Assembly: GCA_963920575.1 (NCBI GenBank)
Contig: OY986963.1
Coordinates: forward strand, 8,160,896-8,224,895
Origin: Narthecium ossifragum
Lineage: Eukaryota > Streptophyta > Magnoliopsida > Dioscoreales > Nartheciaceae
DNA: 64,000 nt
Reading direction: 5' to 3'
Below the pieces are notes generated by a model. That model was not told the DNA's origin, searched no databases, and saw nothing but the letters and a program-made list of their open reading frames with translations. Shown piece by piece: positions 47,057 through 59,436 of this stretch (position 1 is the first letter of the stretch; each line of letters opens with the position of its first letter). Both the position numbers and the translations under genes were made by a program.

Positions 47057-47241
47057 TAAACCAGAGGATTTAAACCGGGCTCTAAGAGGACGTTGCATGG
47101 CGCTATTAACTTCATCCGCATCCCATGGGGGTCCACCACTAAGCCCAACCCGGTCCAAAACAACTTGGTTAGACCTTGTAATAATATTTGAAAAGCCAGG
47201 GGAGTGGCTCAGAGAGTAATATGAAATTTAGCTTATAATAA

Positions 47242-47990
47242 ATATGTTTGGGGAGTAATATTATCTGATGGGGATCACCAAAACTGCGTCAGAAATTAAG
47301 CAATTGATGGATACTTCATTTTGGCCACTCCTAAGTTGAGACCTAAAAGCCGCATAAAGAGATTCATTTAATCATTTAGATCAAAAACTAAATATACATC
47401 CCAAACAAACAAACTATACGCACTTTTTTTGTCATAATTATCAATATAACGTTTCAAACACTTTTTCAGTTTTCATTTTGAATTGAATCACCATAATTTA
47501 CAAACACACTGCTGTAGCTACCACACCTCACAATAATCATAAAAATACATAATCCATGTCCAAACGAACTCTACAAGGGATATATAAGGTAAGTTTTCTC
47601 AAAGAGCTGTGATAACTCTTGCGTCCCACTCACCCACGTGGAAACGCATTTCTTCTCTCTCACTCACTCATATTCAGTCATTCATGTTATATTACTTAAA
47701 TGTAGTAATCATACTTAATATTATAGTGTATATATATATACACCACTTGAGTATTTTTTGATAAAAGAATACCTAAGTTTCTATCCGTAGATTTGCCTCG
47801 AGATACAATTATATGAGATTAAACCAAAACCCATTAAGCCACATGATTTTCAAGGTTAAAATTAAAATAGACAATAGAATTAGAAAAATAGAACATTCGT
47901 CTAATAAAATTTAGAGAACTGTGACTTTCTTATTTCTCCGTTTCGACGACATCTCCTTGGCAGTCGTCCGTGTCCTTCATCCTTCATACC
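47242..47990. other. AT-rich intergenic sequence
   Basis: No gene. Contains a TATATATATATA stretch near 47732-47743. Confidence 0.5.
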
Positions 47991-49300
47991 TGTTACTGAG
48001 GAAAATAATCGAATATCGATCAATGGATATCCATTGTCAAGGCGGACACATGGCACCCGTCCAGTAAGCCACAATCAGCGTATCCACGATGCCGTACGGG
48101 TATGACACGTGGGCGAATTGATGTCGACGCTAGTGAAACTATCGCATATGAGAGTGCTCGAAAGCAGAGGCGTCGACCAATGAAAGGAGACACGCATTAA
48201 ATTATGCTCGATACCCGAGTTCAAAACTCATCATCACGCCGCCTTCACCATTATGACGATGCGAGTCAATAGAGTGTTAAACAATGCACATAACCACCTT
48301 ATCACTCCACGGTAGTCGAGTGACGTGCGTAGTATAACGACACCAAGGTCGAACGTGAGCTACCTCGAGGAGATGTCGGAGTCGAGATGGAGATCCCGAG
48401 ATCGAAGCAATATACAAAGACCCAAGGCTAAGAACCAAGTAACCCGAGGTCGAGGCTCGAGATGCCACATTTACCAAGTAACTCTTGGATCGAAGCTCGA
48501 GACCAAGGTGATAATGCAACCTCAAGGTTGACGTAACATATGAAGCCGGATATTAGGACCGAAGTTGAGGTGACAGAAAGAGCCAGGCCTCCCCCACGAT
48601 CTCATGATCTATAAAACCACCCTCCTAAAGCGAAGGCGTAGGAAGCGGAGCAAGGGAAATGGAGGAATGGTTATCCCCGAGGGACACGTGGCAACATGGC
48701 AATGAAGAACTACCCATGATGGGAACCCACGACGGGTTATGGACCGTTAGTCGTGGACGGCAACCCTTAGAAAGCGGAGAATCGGGATATAAAAACTATG
48801 AAGACGAAGAAGAGAAGGACCCCCAACACATCCAGACTTGTTACTACTACTTTCTTAGGTTTAGCTACTACTTTGCCTTCTAGCTTGTACTCGTAGAAGT
48901 TTTCATCAGAGTTGTAACCCTCTGTTGTTGTTCAATGGAAGTAAGTAATTAGTTCTTTATCTGCTTTATTATTTACTTGTTTTTCTATCTAGGAGTAGCT
49001 CAGATATTTCTTAGGAGTAGATCAACGTACTCTAGGAGTAGCTCAAACAACTCTTAAGAGTAGTTTAACTTACTCTAGGAGTAGTGCAACCACCCTTAGG
49101 AGTAGTCTACCGTTCGATCTAGAGGTAGAGTAACATTGTGGTAGAAATAGTCCTATTTTAGTCACCATCATTCAAGAATCCAAAAATCAATGAATCTCTA
49201 CATCTCCATTAGACTTAAGTGTTACACAAAGTCCTCTTAATTGAGGCACAGTTGAATCATACACCCCTTTGATAATCCCTGCGCGACAGTTGGCACACCT
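47991..49300 (+). mobile_element. Family D LTR-like repeat, copy 1 (boundaries approximate)
   Basis: A GC-richer block from about TGTTACTGAGG (47991) to GGCACACCTCACGTG (49292-49305). It contains a run of GGAGTAG words (49005-49115) and a leader ending in TGGCGACC, like copy 2 at about 50380-50925. No target duplication found. Confidence 0.5.
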
Positions 49301-49847
49301 CACGTGCCTGGCGACCTCGTATCCATCCCGGGTATAATTTTTTAGCAACAATACCCCATCCTTCGCCATGGGAGTTTGTCTTCATGTTTTTGGGGCGTTG
49401 GTTTTTCCCACTTCTAGTTACCTCTAATCGCTTGATCCGCAAGGACCGAGCTCTTCTCTCATCTTTTAGCACCTTTGATAGAACATGGCCAGATTTTCTC
49501 ATACGAGGATGATTGGGGTTCATGCATGCAAGAGACAAGTTGTGTGTGTTTACGTTGGTGATGTTTTGGCATCTTATTTCCCTGGACTTTGCAGCGCGCA
49601 GCTAACTATACGTTTCTTTTAGTGGTTTTTGACTTTTGCTTGGATGACGATGTTGCAGAGATGGAGTTCATCGTCGGAGCCAGAGAGGTAAGAAAGTCAC
49701 AGATGATTACCCTAAATTCTATTAGGCGAACGTTCTATTTTTTATTTTGTTATCTATTTTAATTTTAGTTATTAAAGCCAAGTGGTTTAATGGTTTAGGA
49801 TTTAATCTCATGTAACGACATCTTGAGGCAAGTCTCCGCTTAAAAAC
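49300..49847. other. Family D leader remnant and intergenic sequence
   Basis: Begins with GTGCCTGGCGACCTCG, the LTR-internal junction type of family D. After about 49560 nothing is recognised. Confidence 0.4.
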
Positions 49848-49850
49848 TTA

Positions 49851-50272
49851 CGGCATGTTTGGTTGCGTAAAAAGATTGGGAATGAAATAGTCAATTCTCG
49901 AGTCAAATTACATTCCATTGTTTGGTTGGCACTTAACGTCGGGAATTGAATGCTTCATTCCTAAGAAGTTGGGAATAACCCAATCCCATCTGATAGCTTG
50001 AATTGGGACTGGCTCATTCTGTTCCGGAGTGGAATGGTCAATTCCCGATTCAAATCCCATTCCATTATTTTAGTCATTTGTACTTCATTCCTTTTACATT
50101 CTCATGCTTCTATTTGTATACTAAACACGGTAATGCTTCATTCCTATTCCCAATCCTGATATCACAAAATCACCTTGGTAATAGCTTATTCCACTCTTCA
50201 TTCTGACTTTCATTCCATTCCACCTTCTAATCCCATTCCGTCCCCCATTCCTTGTGTGAACCAAACATGTCA
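49851..50272. mobile_element. Tourist/PIF-Harbinger-type MITE (422 bp)
   Basis: Ends CGGCATGTTTGGTT (left) and, reverse complemented, TGACATGTTTGGTT (right). Flanking TTA at 49848-49850 and 50273-50275 fits the 3-bp target site of PIF/Harbinger elements. The interior is full of imperfect inverted ATTCCCATTCC/GGAATGAAAT words. No coding capacity. Confidence 0.75.
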
Positions 50273-50379
50273 TTAGTTATTCTTTTACCAAAAGAATGCC
50301 CGAGTGGAGTGTGGTTCAACTGTATATATATATATAGTCATGTGGATAAAGTTCTATTTTGTCTTGTTATCGTAAAAAA

Positions 50380-50925
50380 ATGGCATGTTTTGAGGGTCAA
50401 AAAGAGGGTTAAAATTGGCACATTGTGGGAGTAAACCATCGCTGATCATAGAGGACAACCGCTAGAAGTCATGGGGAAACCATATGAGATCATGGAGGGC
50501 AACATTGAGTGCGACCGTCAGAGATCATGGGATCATGGGAAGTTATTCTCTTGAAGTTGTATAAATATCTTATGTAAGAAGAGAATTGTAACACGACTCC
50601 AATCAATGAAATCTCTTTCATTCCTACTATTCCTTCTACATATGAGTAGCAAAGCCATTACTCTTTCTATATAGAGTAGCACAGTCTTACTCTACATCGG
50701 AGTAAAAGTAGCCATTAATCTACCTAGGAGTAGCACAACCTTACTCTATATAAAAGTAGAAGTAGCCATTAATCTACCTAGGATTAGGAGTAGTCTTCAA
50801 TTTTCTATAGGAGTAGCTATAACCATAGCATAGACTTAGGTTTAGAACATCCAAAAAGTCCTCTGAATTGGGGCTCGGTAGAACCATCATCCTTTTGATC
50901 TTTTCTACGGCTGGCACACCTCACG
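50380..50925 (+). mobile_element. Family D LTR, copy 2 (3' part), ending at E insertion
   Basis: Contains repeated (GGAGTAG)-type words (50640-50815) and ends GGCTGGCACACCTCACG. It joins the D leader at 53290 (TGTCTGGCGACC) after removal of the E solo LTR. Confidence 0.55.
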
Positions 50926-53284
50926 TGTGAGGACCCGTACCTCCAACCCGGTCCGACCGCGTAGGTCGAGGGTCTGGTTCGGTCGGTTTGGTTCGGTGGG
51001 CCTTGTTTCGCGATCTTCTTTGATCGTTGTGGCTCCGGGGGGGGGGGTAATTTGATAAATTACCCTTGGTGGAGTTGGTTTCACACACGCGAAGTGCACA
51101 CACGGTCTTATAATGATGTAAGTGCTTCGTTAGACCATTAGGAGTACTCTAGATTTGAGGATCTAAGTTCGATCGCAAGGATCGAGATTTGAACGGTTAG
51201 GATCAGATCTGGCTGATTGGACGGCCATGATCTAATCTTAACCCGATCATGTATAAGAACGCTCTTTAGTTGCCCTGTTCTCGCATTAGGGCACTATTTC
51301 GCCCGATAGAGAGAGAGAGAGAGGCGGCGCGACCCAACCGGAGAGAGGGAGAAGAGAAGGCGACGACCTGCGACAACAGCGGCTTGAGGAGACGACGATC
51401 GGCGGCGATGTGCGAGCGGCAAAGATCTCGAGCTCGGGGGCGACTCACAACCGGAGAAGAGGAAGGACAAGGCGAGCTCGATGCTAGAGGTAGGGTTACT
51501 TCCCTAAACCTGGTTTAGGACTCTACTAGATTAGCGAATGCTCCATTTGAAGCATGTTAGCTCAGATTGCTTGATGTTCTTCCTCTCTGCTGCCATGGTA
51601 TGGATTGATGCATGCTATTGGGTGTTTTTTTGGCTTCTCTGTTGATTTCGTGGCTTGTAACCGATGCTTCTTCCCTCTTCTCTGGACTTCTGGCGAGCGT
51701 AGCCCTTGCCGGGAGTTCATCGGATCCTTTCCTTCCCCTGTCCTTTGGCTGGTTGGATGTCGGGGTTTCCCCAGCTTCCCTCCCTCCGGACCTGATCGGT
51801 TTTTCTCTGTTTTGCTGGGTTTTGTTGTGCTATTCCGACTTCGTTGCTCCCAGTCGAGATTCTTCTCCTTTCTTCGATGCTATGGTTGGGGTTTGCAGAT
51901 CTTTGAAGGGTTTGATAAGAGATTTCTCCCGTCTTCTTTCTCTGCTTTGGGTTTGATCTGAGGGTTTCGATCGGATTTCTTTCGGGATTTGCGTTCTATC
52001 TTGCTTCCCTGAGCTCAGATCTCATCTGAGTAGGGTTCAAGCACAGCTCGGGATGCTTTGATCAAGCTTTGATCAAAGCTCTTCTCGGATTTTGGTTTTC
52101 GGACCCTGTCCTGAGCATCCAGCCAGCTTCTTCTCGAAGATGGTGCTATGCCGTAAGGAATCTCAAGATACTTTCAAGATGAAAGATGTAGATCTTCGAA
52201 TCTACTTTCAATTTCCGCTGATTTCATAATTTTTGGATTTTCCTATGATTTATTATGAATTGTTCCCTGATCTGCGACGAAACTGAATCTTCGATAAAGT
52301 TTGGGTTTTTGGCCGAATTCTGGGTTTTATCTCAGTTTCCTTGCTTTGATCTTTTCACGGTAGATTAATAAGAATGTTAGGTAACATGTATAGTGATCCC
52401 AGTAGGATTTGGATGGATCTGTGCATGCTTAGTTCATGTCATGTTGTGGAGGTTTTCTCCTTTACGCAAATTGATATATTCTATGTGATAAATACTAGTA
52501 TGCTAGTAGGCGGTCTTCAGATGGATTTTCTTGTGAATTCAATGTGGATTCCTCGAGAGAATAGGTTTGGGTTTTCTATTTACGAAAATGTTATCTTTGA
52601 TGAATTCCATCGATCCCTCCTATCAATGTTATGTTAGCATTTTTATTAGCGTGTTATCTATATGCGTATTGAGAACCATTAATGGGCATGTATGCTAAGT
52701 TTCACATTAATTGGATGGACATAGTGAAACCTAGGTTATATCCTAATCTTGTCGACTATTCATGATTAATCAATTATAACTTGTCTAATTCATCTACTAT
52801 CCTGAATTGATGTTTTTAGCAGTATACAGTAGATACATGTGTGATTTGATAAGTTTTGGGAGATCAATCCCTTGATTTCTATACGGTTATTTAAGTTGCT
52901 AATCTTATAGCTTAATTAGCATTTGATTATGGAGCATGTTTAGCATCCATGTATTGCTTCATATGTATTGTATACCCTAAGCCCTACGTGAGACTTGTGG
53001 TTGAAACAAGGGAGTTATGCCCCTTGGGATGTTTAGATAATTAAATGGGCCGAAGGTGTGCCCTAGTTGATGTATATCGTGTGCGTGGTTGATTATTGTA
53101 AATTGTACAGATTTCTTATGCTATAATAATAAAGGGGATTCTGCCGAATTTTTTTTGTATGAACTTGAGGATTAAATTGTTTAAATTCATAGCAGTTATA
53201 TATTTGTGCACCAATTGATGATGTAAACAAGTTTAGGTGGTTCACGCCTCGATCTGGATGGGTTTTCTGGGTCGGAACGTGACA
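50926..53284 (+). mobile_element. Solo LTR, family E (2.36 kb)
   Basis: Begins TGTGAGGACCCG and ends GGGTCGGAACGTGACA. Flanks TCACG (50921-50925) and TCACA (53285-53289) are a 5-bp duplication with one mismatch. The host sequence is family D: removing the insert restores CACCTCACG-TGTCTGGCGACC. Contains a (GA)n run near 51308-51322. Homologous to 61613-63942 in inverse orientation. Confidence 0.85.
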
Positions 53285-53339
53285 TCACATGTCTGGCGAC
53301 CACGCGCCCATTCCGGGCACATATATTTTTGTTCTTTTT

Positions 53340-54480
53340 TTTCAGGGAACAAGTTTTGGCGACCACAGTGGGAGGCCAAAAATGACATCTAAGTCTATGA
53401 TCGTCGGTTTCCATGGCCGACATGATCTTAATGATCAACAACCCGAGCAAAACCCACGAGGTTCATTCTCAACAACGGACAAGCACATGGATAATTCAAG
53501 GCAAAACCATTATCAAGAAATCACCGTTGAATTCCAGAAAACTGTAGATGAAGTAGAGGCCATGCATAAAGAAAAATTAAACCGAGCGGTCGACGCATTG
53601 GCGGCGGCCATTCTCGCCATGTTCAAAACATTTTGGGAGGATTCCGAAGAGGCCACGACTATGCAAATGGTGTAGCTTGTCTCGAAGGAGCTGCAACAGT
53701 CAACGAAGGAGATGGTGGTTGCTACCAAGCCCCTCCTAGAAGAGCACAACAACAACAAACATAGGTTGATATCTAAGCTTGGACATGACATAATCATGGA
53801 AGAAAATCCAAAACTTGTGATGGAAGATAAGCTCGAGCTCAGGGGGCGGCAAACCAAGGGTGAATACAACGACGGTGTTGACGACGGTAGCATCGATGAC
53901 TCCTAGAAGAGCACAACAATAAGAAGCAGAGGTTGATATCTGCGTTTGGACACGACATCATCATGGAAGCAAATCCAAAACTTGTGATGGAAGATCAGCT
54001 CGAGCTCGGGGCCAACAGACCAAGGGTGAATACATCAACGGTGTTGACGACGGTAGCATCGACGATGTTGGATATGGCAACGCCATCAACGACGTTGGTG
54101 ACAGCGGCGACATCGACAACTTCGACGACAACGGCGTCATTGACGACGACGGTGGTGGCGTCGACAATACTAACGACTATGTCGACTCTGAGTGTACCTG
54201 CATCGTCCCAATGGCTAGCCCGATCATCATGGCGAAGTTTCCCTTCGACCCATGGGGGTCAAACTTTGGTCATCGTATCACACCACGCAAGGGGCCAGCA
54301 AGTGCACCCTCATGCACCACATCCTCAAATGAGAATCTTGCGTCCCTCGGCACACCATACCATGTTTTACCCGCACCGAAATGCAAATAGTTCAGGCTAT
54401 GCAAATCTTATGTCCCTCGGCACACCATAGGCGAGGTCGCCCCAGGGATCTCCTACTTCATGAACCTAAGCAGAGACCCC
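53340..54480 (+). pseudogene. Family D gag-like leader and coding remnant, degenerate
   Basis: Starts TTTTGGCGACCACAGTGGGA and then encodes MTSKSMIVGFHGRHDLNDQQ...ALAAAILAMFKTFWEDSEEA before a stop (53675). It looks like a degenerate Ty3/gypsy-type gag start, but no nucleocapsid knuckle or protease is visible. Positions 53738-53904 are tandemly repeated at 53905-54071 (period 167, out of frame). Confidence 0.5.
53738..54071. repeat. Tandem duplication, period 167 bp
   Basis: AGAAGAGCACAACAA recurs at 53738 and 53905. The copies differ at scattered sites. It shifts the frame of the gag-like sequence. Confidence 0.85.
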
Positions 54481-54729
54481 ACTCACCTCGACAAACAAAA
54501 CAGAGCGCCAAACAAAATAGACCGCCTCATTCTTAGGATTGATTCAAACAAAACAAAACAAAACAAAACAAAACATAGCTCTTCAAACAAAACAAAATGA
54601 AGCGGAACATAGCTCTCTAGGAGTAATTCAGGCCTTCGTCGCCAAACAAAACAGAGCGCCGCCACACCGATGGTGCCTTTGTCAACTACGTCGGGAGAGG
54701 TGGAAAAGGGACAACTTCTTAGAGGCGAG
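54072..54729. other. Low-complexity GAC/ACG-rich stretch and (AAAAC)n microsatellite
   Basis: 54050-54190 is rich in GACGACG/TCGACAA triplets. (AAAAC)n lies at about 54546-54575. No gene. Confidence 0.6.
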
Positions 54730-56307
54730 TGATGAGTCACAAAATATACATAATTCACCCATTGAACTTGGCTTTATTAGCTCTCAAGTAATGCATTTCT
54801 AATAACTTTTCATGTTATTTCAGGTATAAGTGTTTTCAAAGAGAGCTGCATCGATTCCGGGCTTAAAAGACATAAATTACACAAAATATGCCATATTCGA
54901 ATTGATCTAGACCCAGTCTGGATTGATCAAGACCTGATTGATCCAGACCCAGTTCGGATCAATCCAGAAAAGTTCTGGATCGATCCAAACCTATTCCGGA
55001 TCAATCCAGACTGAGTTCGGATCGATCCAGACTCCATAGAAGTTTGGATCGATCCAAAACCCCTTTTCAGAGCCTCTTTTGCATGTTTGGACATTGGATT
55101 GATCCAAACTCACAGTGGGTAGTGGGTCGATCCAAGCCGTTAGAAACTCAAATATTTACATCTGGGATCGATCCAAACCTCTTTTGGCTCAATCCAAGAC
55201 CGGCTAATGGGTAGAAACGGACGGTTCAGATTTAATCTGATGGTCCACGATCTAAGGCGTATAAATAGGGGTCTTGGCACTTTTTTTTTTATCCTTTTTC
55301 CAGCTCTTCTTCAGCCTTCTCCCCTCCTTTAGCTCTTGAGATTTCTCCTCTAATTCTTAAGGATTTAGGGCTCCAAAGGTTGGATTTTGATGGAGAAGAT
55401 GGGTCAAGCCTCCTCTTCCATGAATCTCCTACCTAAGATGAGTAGCTAAACCCTTTCTCCTTGGGAATTCGTTGATGTCTTAGGGTTTGTTTCTTAAATT
55501 TCCCTTTTGTCTTATGAATTCCAATTTAATTCCATAGTTCTTTAATGAAATCCATTGTTGAATGGTTTGATTACCTCTTCTTGTATGTGATCGTATAGAT
55601 ATTATATGCTTGATAGGTAGTTGAATTAATTCCTCAAAGAATAGGTCATGCTAGAACCATGGCCATCTATCTTGGAGGGATTCTTGTTCTTAGGATAGGA
55701 TCTTGAGGTGCTAGAACCACCCCAAGTCATCACTATTCTATTGACAATTCATGTCTTCGATGGTGGGTTGGAGTGAGATATTAAACCCATCTCAAACCAA
55801 TACGTTATTCATACAAAGCCTTGATTAATTGCCAACAATATGACCTTAACCCGGCGATTGTTGAGCTATGATCGAATTAAAGCCTCAATCATGGATTTTA
55901 ACCTTGTAATTCACCGATGAGATGATCCTAACCCGACATCTCATTAACGGTGAGCGATACTAATTCTACGCTCGTCGATCTCCAATTTAGGCCATCTCCT
56001 TGAGTGTCTTCATCTTGATTTATAGAGAAAATATTTAGACCCTAATTCGGATTGGAATTTCCTAGGATTTCTTTCTCGATAAATCTTAGCCTTAATTGCT
56101 TTTAGAGTATTTTAGTTAGAATAACCAAAGAATCAACCATATTGTTTTCAACTATTGTAGATATTATATCACATTTACTAATTCGACCATCCAATTCCTC
56201 GAGGACTCGACCCGTGCTTCCACTAACTACGTTGTAGTTAATTAGTAGCCCGGTAAATTATTTTGATCGCCTTTGATATACTTAACGACACATTTCAAGA
56301 CGCGTTA
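54730..56307 (+). mobile_element. Solo LTR, family F, copy 2
   Basis: Begins TGATGAGTCAC, ends AAGACGCGTTA. Flanks GCGAG (54725-54729) and GCAAG (56308-56312) are a 5-bp duplication with one mismatch. About twelve GGATCGATCC-like palindromes at 54897-55200, TATAAATA at 55260-55267, and an intact 19-codon ORF at 55390-55449. Confidence 0.88.
55390..55449 (+). other. Conserved 19-codon ORF in LTR leader (copy 2)
   Basis: ATG to TAA, encoding MEKMGQASSSMNLLPKMSS. Same place and length as in copy 1. Confidence 0.6.
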
Positions 56308-56499
56308 GCAAGGACAGCAGTGGCACGATCTTACAGATGCCAAAGCGGGAGGCCTCAAGCAAGATCTTGGGGATGTCAGTGATGGGATGAGGTCAGAACG
56401 ATGCCACACTCTCTTACGTGAACACTTTCGGATGAGGTTGAGAAGACATCGGCGCCGAGTCGCGGATGAGATCGAGAGAGTACATGCTTTAACCCAGGG

Positions 56500-56985
56500 A
56501 ACAGGAAGTCAGGGTCGATATAGGAGAGGTCGTGAGACCCCTGGAGTTGATCCGACAATTCCAACATCTCGAAGTTTCGCAAGACCCCTAGAGGATAGCT
56601 TGTCGATGGGAGCTACAGATCTGGAGATGGCGGCATGGTGAGGGTCACCGTCGACTATCGCAGGTGAAAGAAAGATGACTCGAAGCCTATTTGCTCAAAG
56701 CCGACGCGATCTAATGCTTTTTCTCGACACTTGGACCATCTCGAAGCCGATGCGAATTCAGAGGGTTCGAAACGACTCAGGCTTGTGGAGGGATTTGCCC
56801 TCTTCGATTGGTGTACTGGAGCCTAGCGAGGATATCATAGATGGATGCCATCTCCTCCTTCACCATCTCCGCTTCCTCTAAGAAGCGTCGGAGGTTCTCA
56901 TTGGTCCCGAAGACCATCTTGATGCCAAGGACGTCGTCACCGTGGAGCGCCTCCTTCTTGAGATCCTCGAGCTCATCCATGCCTT
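56500..56985 (-). pseudogene. Decayed SYP1/KNOLLE-type syntaxin fragment
   Basis: The minus strand encodes MDELEDLKKEALHGDDVLG, then NENLRRFLEEAEMVKEEM and ASIYDILARLQ. In another frame it continues LHKPESFRTL-stop-IRI and then FEMLELSDQLQG. Plant Qa-SNAREs of the SYP11 group read ENLxxFLEEAExVKxEMxxIxxxLARLQ, xHKxESxxxLRxxI and later LMMEFQGLR. Order and spacing agree, but frameshifts and stops break it and the SNARE and membrane helices are absent. Whether it was captured by a transposon or is a local pseudogene is not clear. Confidence 0.6.
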
Positions 56986-58173
56986 AAGATCCTGGTGAAC
57001 CAAGCCTTAATCGAGGTTGAGGCTGGCCAAAAGGGCTTCGCAGAGGCCGTAGAGCTTGTCTATGCTAGTGAGGGCGCGAGAGAACACGACATAGAGCTCG
57101 CCAGCCATGTGGTCGCCAGCACCAGGTATGTTACAGAGGAACGGGATCCAGAAGGGCCCGCACACCAGCGGCAGCCGCTTCTCCGTGTGTGTCACGCCCC
57201 GCCCAAAAAACCCATCCGAACTGGAACGTGAGGGGAAACCTACACTATTTACATCCGATACGGCGCGACAATACACAAAGCGGAATTAATTTGAACTTAA
57301 AGACTTCCAAGGGCATAATGGTAAAACTAAATATTACATTGCGGAATAAAACTCAATTAAAAGAGGGAAAAAGATTTCATATATTAAACGTTCAGTACAT
57401 CATCCTCAAAGGTAACTATAAACAAAAAGCTGCCAAAATGTACATCGGTCCCTCTGAGACCTCAAACGCTTCCGGAAGTCGACGCGCTATCAAGACCTGA
57501 TCTAGCTGGAACCATTGAGGAAGAGCCGACGCCTGCACCTGCAAACATAGCCCGGGTAGGACTGAGCAACAAAGCTCGGTAGGGTTTTACTCTACTCTAC
57601 GTCGCACAGGAAAAAGGGGAAACCACAAAGTCACAGGTTCTGTCTCATCTCTAAGGAAAACTCACATTACGTCCACCGCCTATCCAAGGGTACGTGCTCT
57701 GTGACCTCAACTGTCAATAACCATCCCTCTCAACCACCAAACACCCAACGCTGAACAACAAAGGGGTAGGACCCAGGGCAGCATGTAACTTCCCTTAATA
57801 AGGATACTGAGCATGAGACGAGAACTCTGAGCGACCTCTACACCTCAAACAACAGATAGTAGCCAACTAGACCCATCCTCAAGAATACAGAGATTTGGCA
57901 TAACAATCGCCTTAGGTTTAGCTACCCAGCCACGGTCCTAGAGCTAGATCAGAGCTACCCGAGAGCCTCGGATCGGCGAAGACCTTATTCACCCATGCCC
58001 TAACCTTATGCTCTAATGTAAACGAGATGCATGCAATGCTCAATCACATATAAAGAGATATAGGCATGCAATAATATGACATCAATTATACAGGGCTAAG
58101 CATAGCTTATAACTAGCCAAAGGAGTGAGCATAACAAGCGTTTCAAATACAGATAAGCTATAATAACAATAGA

Positions 58174-58673
58174 TGTGATGACCTGTCCCTCTACTCCTGG
58201 ATCGACCGCTTGGGTCGAGCCCGTGGCTCGTTGTGGACCTCAAGGGCAATTTGGTAATTATGTCTTGTCGGTTTGTTTCACACCGATGTGATGCACACAC
58301 AACCCCTATGTTTGATTTATGTGTTTGCTAGAACCCTATGCGGGCTTGGGATTGAAAGATCCAAGCTCGGGCGCGCAGAAGCCTGTTTTTAGGGCAGCTG
58401 GCGGTGCTTGAGGAGCGGTGATCGTCGTCTACTTTTTGTTATAATTAGCCTCCTACGGGAGTGTAATGTATATTAATATAAACCCTTTTGATGATTTAAA
58501 TTTATCTTATTATATTATTGAGGTTTGGAATTATTGTTAAATAAGGGTGCTTATGAATTGTTTAGGGAAACCAGTAAACTAGAGGGAACCCTCGCCAAAA
58601 TCATCTCGCATTTAGTTAGGTTCCGGTTCGCATCGCCCGGCCCGGTTGGGCCTTCGCGGGTCGGAGCGTGACA
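58174..58673 (+). mobile_element. Short family E LTR (internally deleted, 500 bp)
   Basis: Begins TGTGATGACCTGTCCCTC and ends GGGTCGGAGCGTGACA, the E termini, but is only 500 bp long. Instead of a 5-bp site it is bordered by an imperfect direct repeat of about 47 bp (58126-58172 and 58674-58722, containing AGCGTTTCAAATACA). Confidence 0.75.
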
Positions 58674-59436
58674 GTGACCATAGCAAGCGTTTCAAATACA
58701 AATAAGCTATACTAACAATACAACGATTAGAGCAAAGCGATAATGATAACACAGATATACAATAGTCTTCAGTGCTCTCCGACACCTGACATGCTAAGGT
58801 TCCATACTTACCCACGGTTAGCTGCCCAACAGCTAATCAACAACAACAATCGACCCAATTTTGGCATTACAACGGCATCCATAACCGTCAACTAAAATTT
58901 GCTACAAGGGGATACAACCCAGGACAAACCACACAACAAGATATATAATCTACCAATACAAAGAGTTATGCCCCCCGCGCACACCGGCAATCAGCGGGGC
59001 TATTAATCAAAGTAGTAAACTATACTAGGCATGCAGGGCACACCTTCGGCCCATTCACTCTACACATTCCACAAAGCTGTAAATGGTTACGTACAAGGGT
59101 TAGGAAAGCTATTAAAGCAATCACAAACTATCTGTACATATACGTATAGCACGTTTATCGAGGAACTGCTTGAAAATGGTAGAAACCGATAAACCAATCC
59201 GGAATCTAATTCACGGCGTAATCCAAGGATAAACCTGTCAAAATCCCGATTAAAATATTATAATAATCCTTACCTATCATCGGGAAAGCCACACGAGAAA
59301 TTCGGGTCGTAAAGAAACCGAAAACACTAAATTCGGATCAATTATAACAAATCAACATATAAAAGATCAATCATCTTACCCAAGATGATCGATCATTCAT
59401 ATGGGTGCTCAATGTTAAGGAGAAATGATGGATCTT

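Larger units (their letters stand above)
42790..47217 (-). mobile_element. 5'-truncated LINE (L1-type), 4.4 kb
   Basis: Minus orientation: a poly(T) run at 42788-42802 is the 3' tail. A perfect 17-bp target duplication AATATGAAATTTAGCTT lies at 42773-42789 and 47218-47234. It carries all of ORF2 and only a scrap of ORF1 at its 5' end (47060-47217). Confidence 0.93.
42333..47232. mobile_element. MULE-type MITE (about 455 bp) split by a LINE insertion
   Basis: Left part 42333-42789, right part 47218-47232. Termini CCGTTAATTTTCATTTTTG and, reverse complemented, GCTAAATTTCATATTTG. Flanking 9-bp sites TTATAACAA (42324-42332) and TTATAATAA (47233-47241) differ at one base. The interior matches both ends of the 28484-30082 element, including ACCGTCAGCTG..., GCTCACGTGATATCACGT and ACTGGTCAGGTGCAAGTCAC. 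It is therefore a short relative without the acquired interior. Confidence 0.8.

Noticed and set aside
51605..51961. 118-residue hydrophobic ORF as a membrane protein
   Set aside because: It is internal to the family E solo LTR and not alignable with any family I know.
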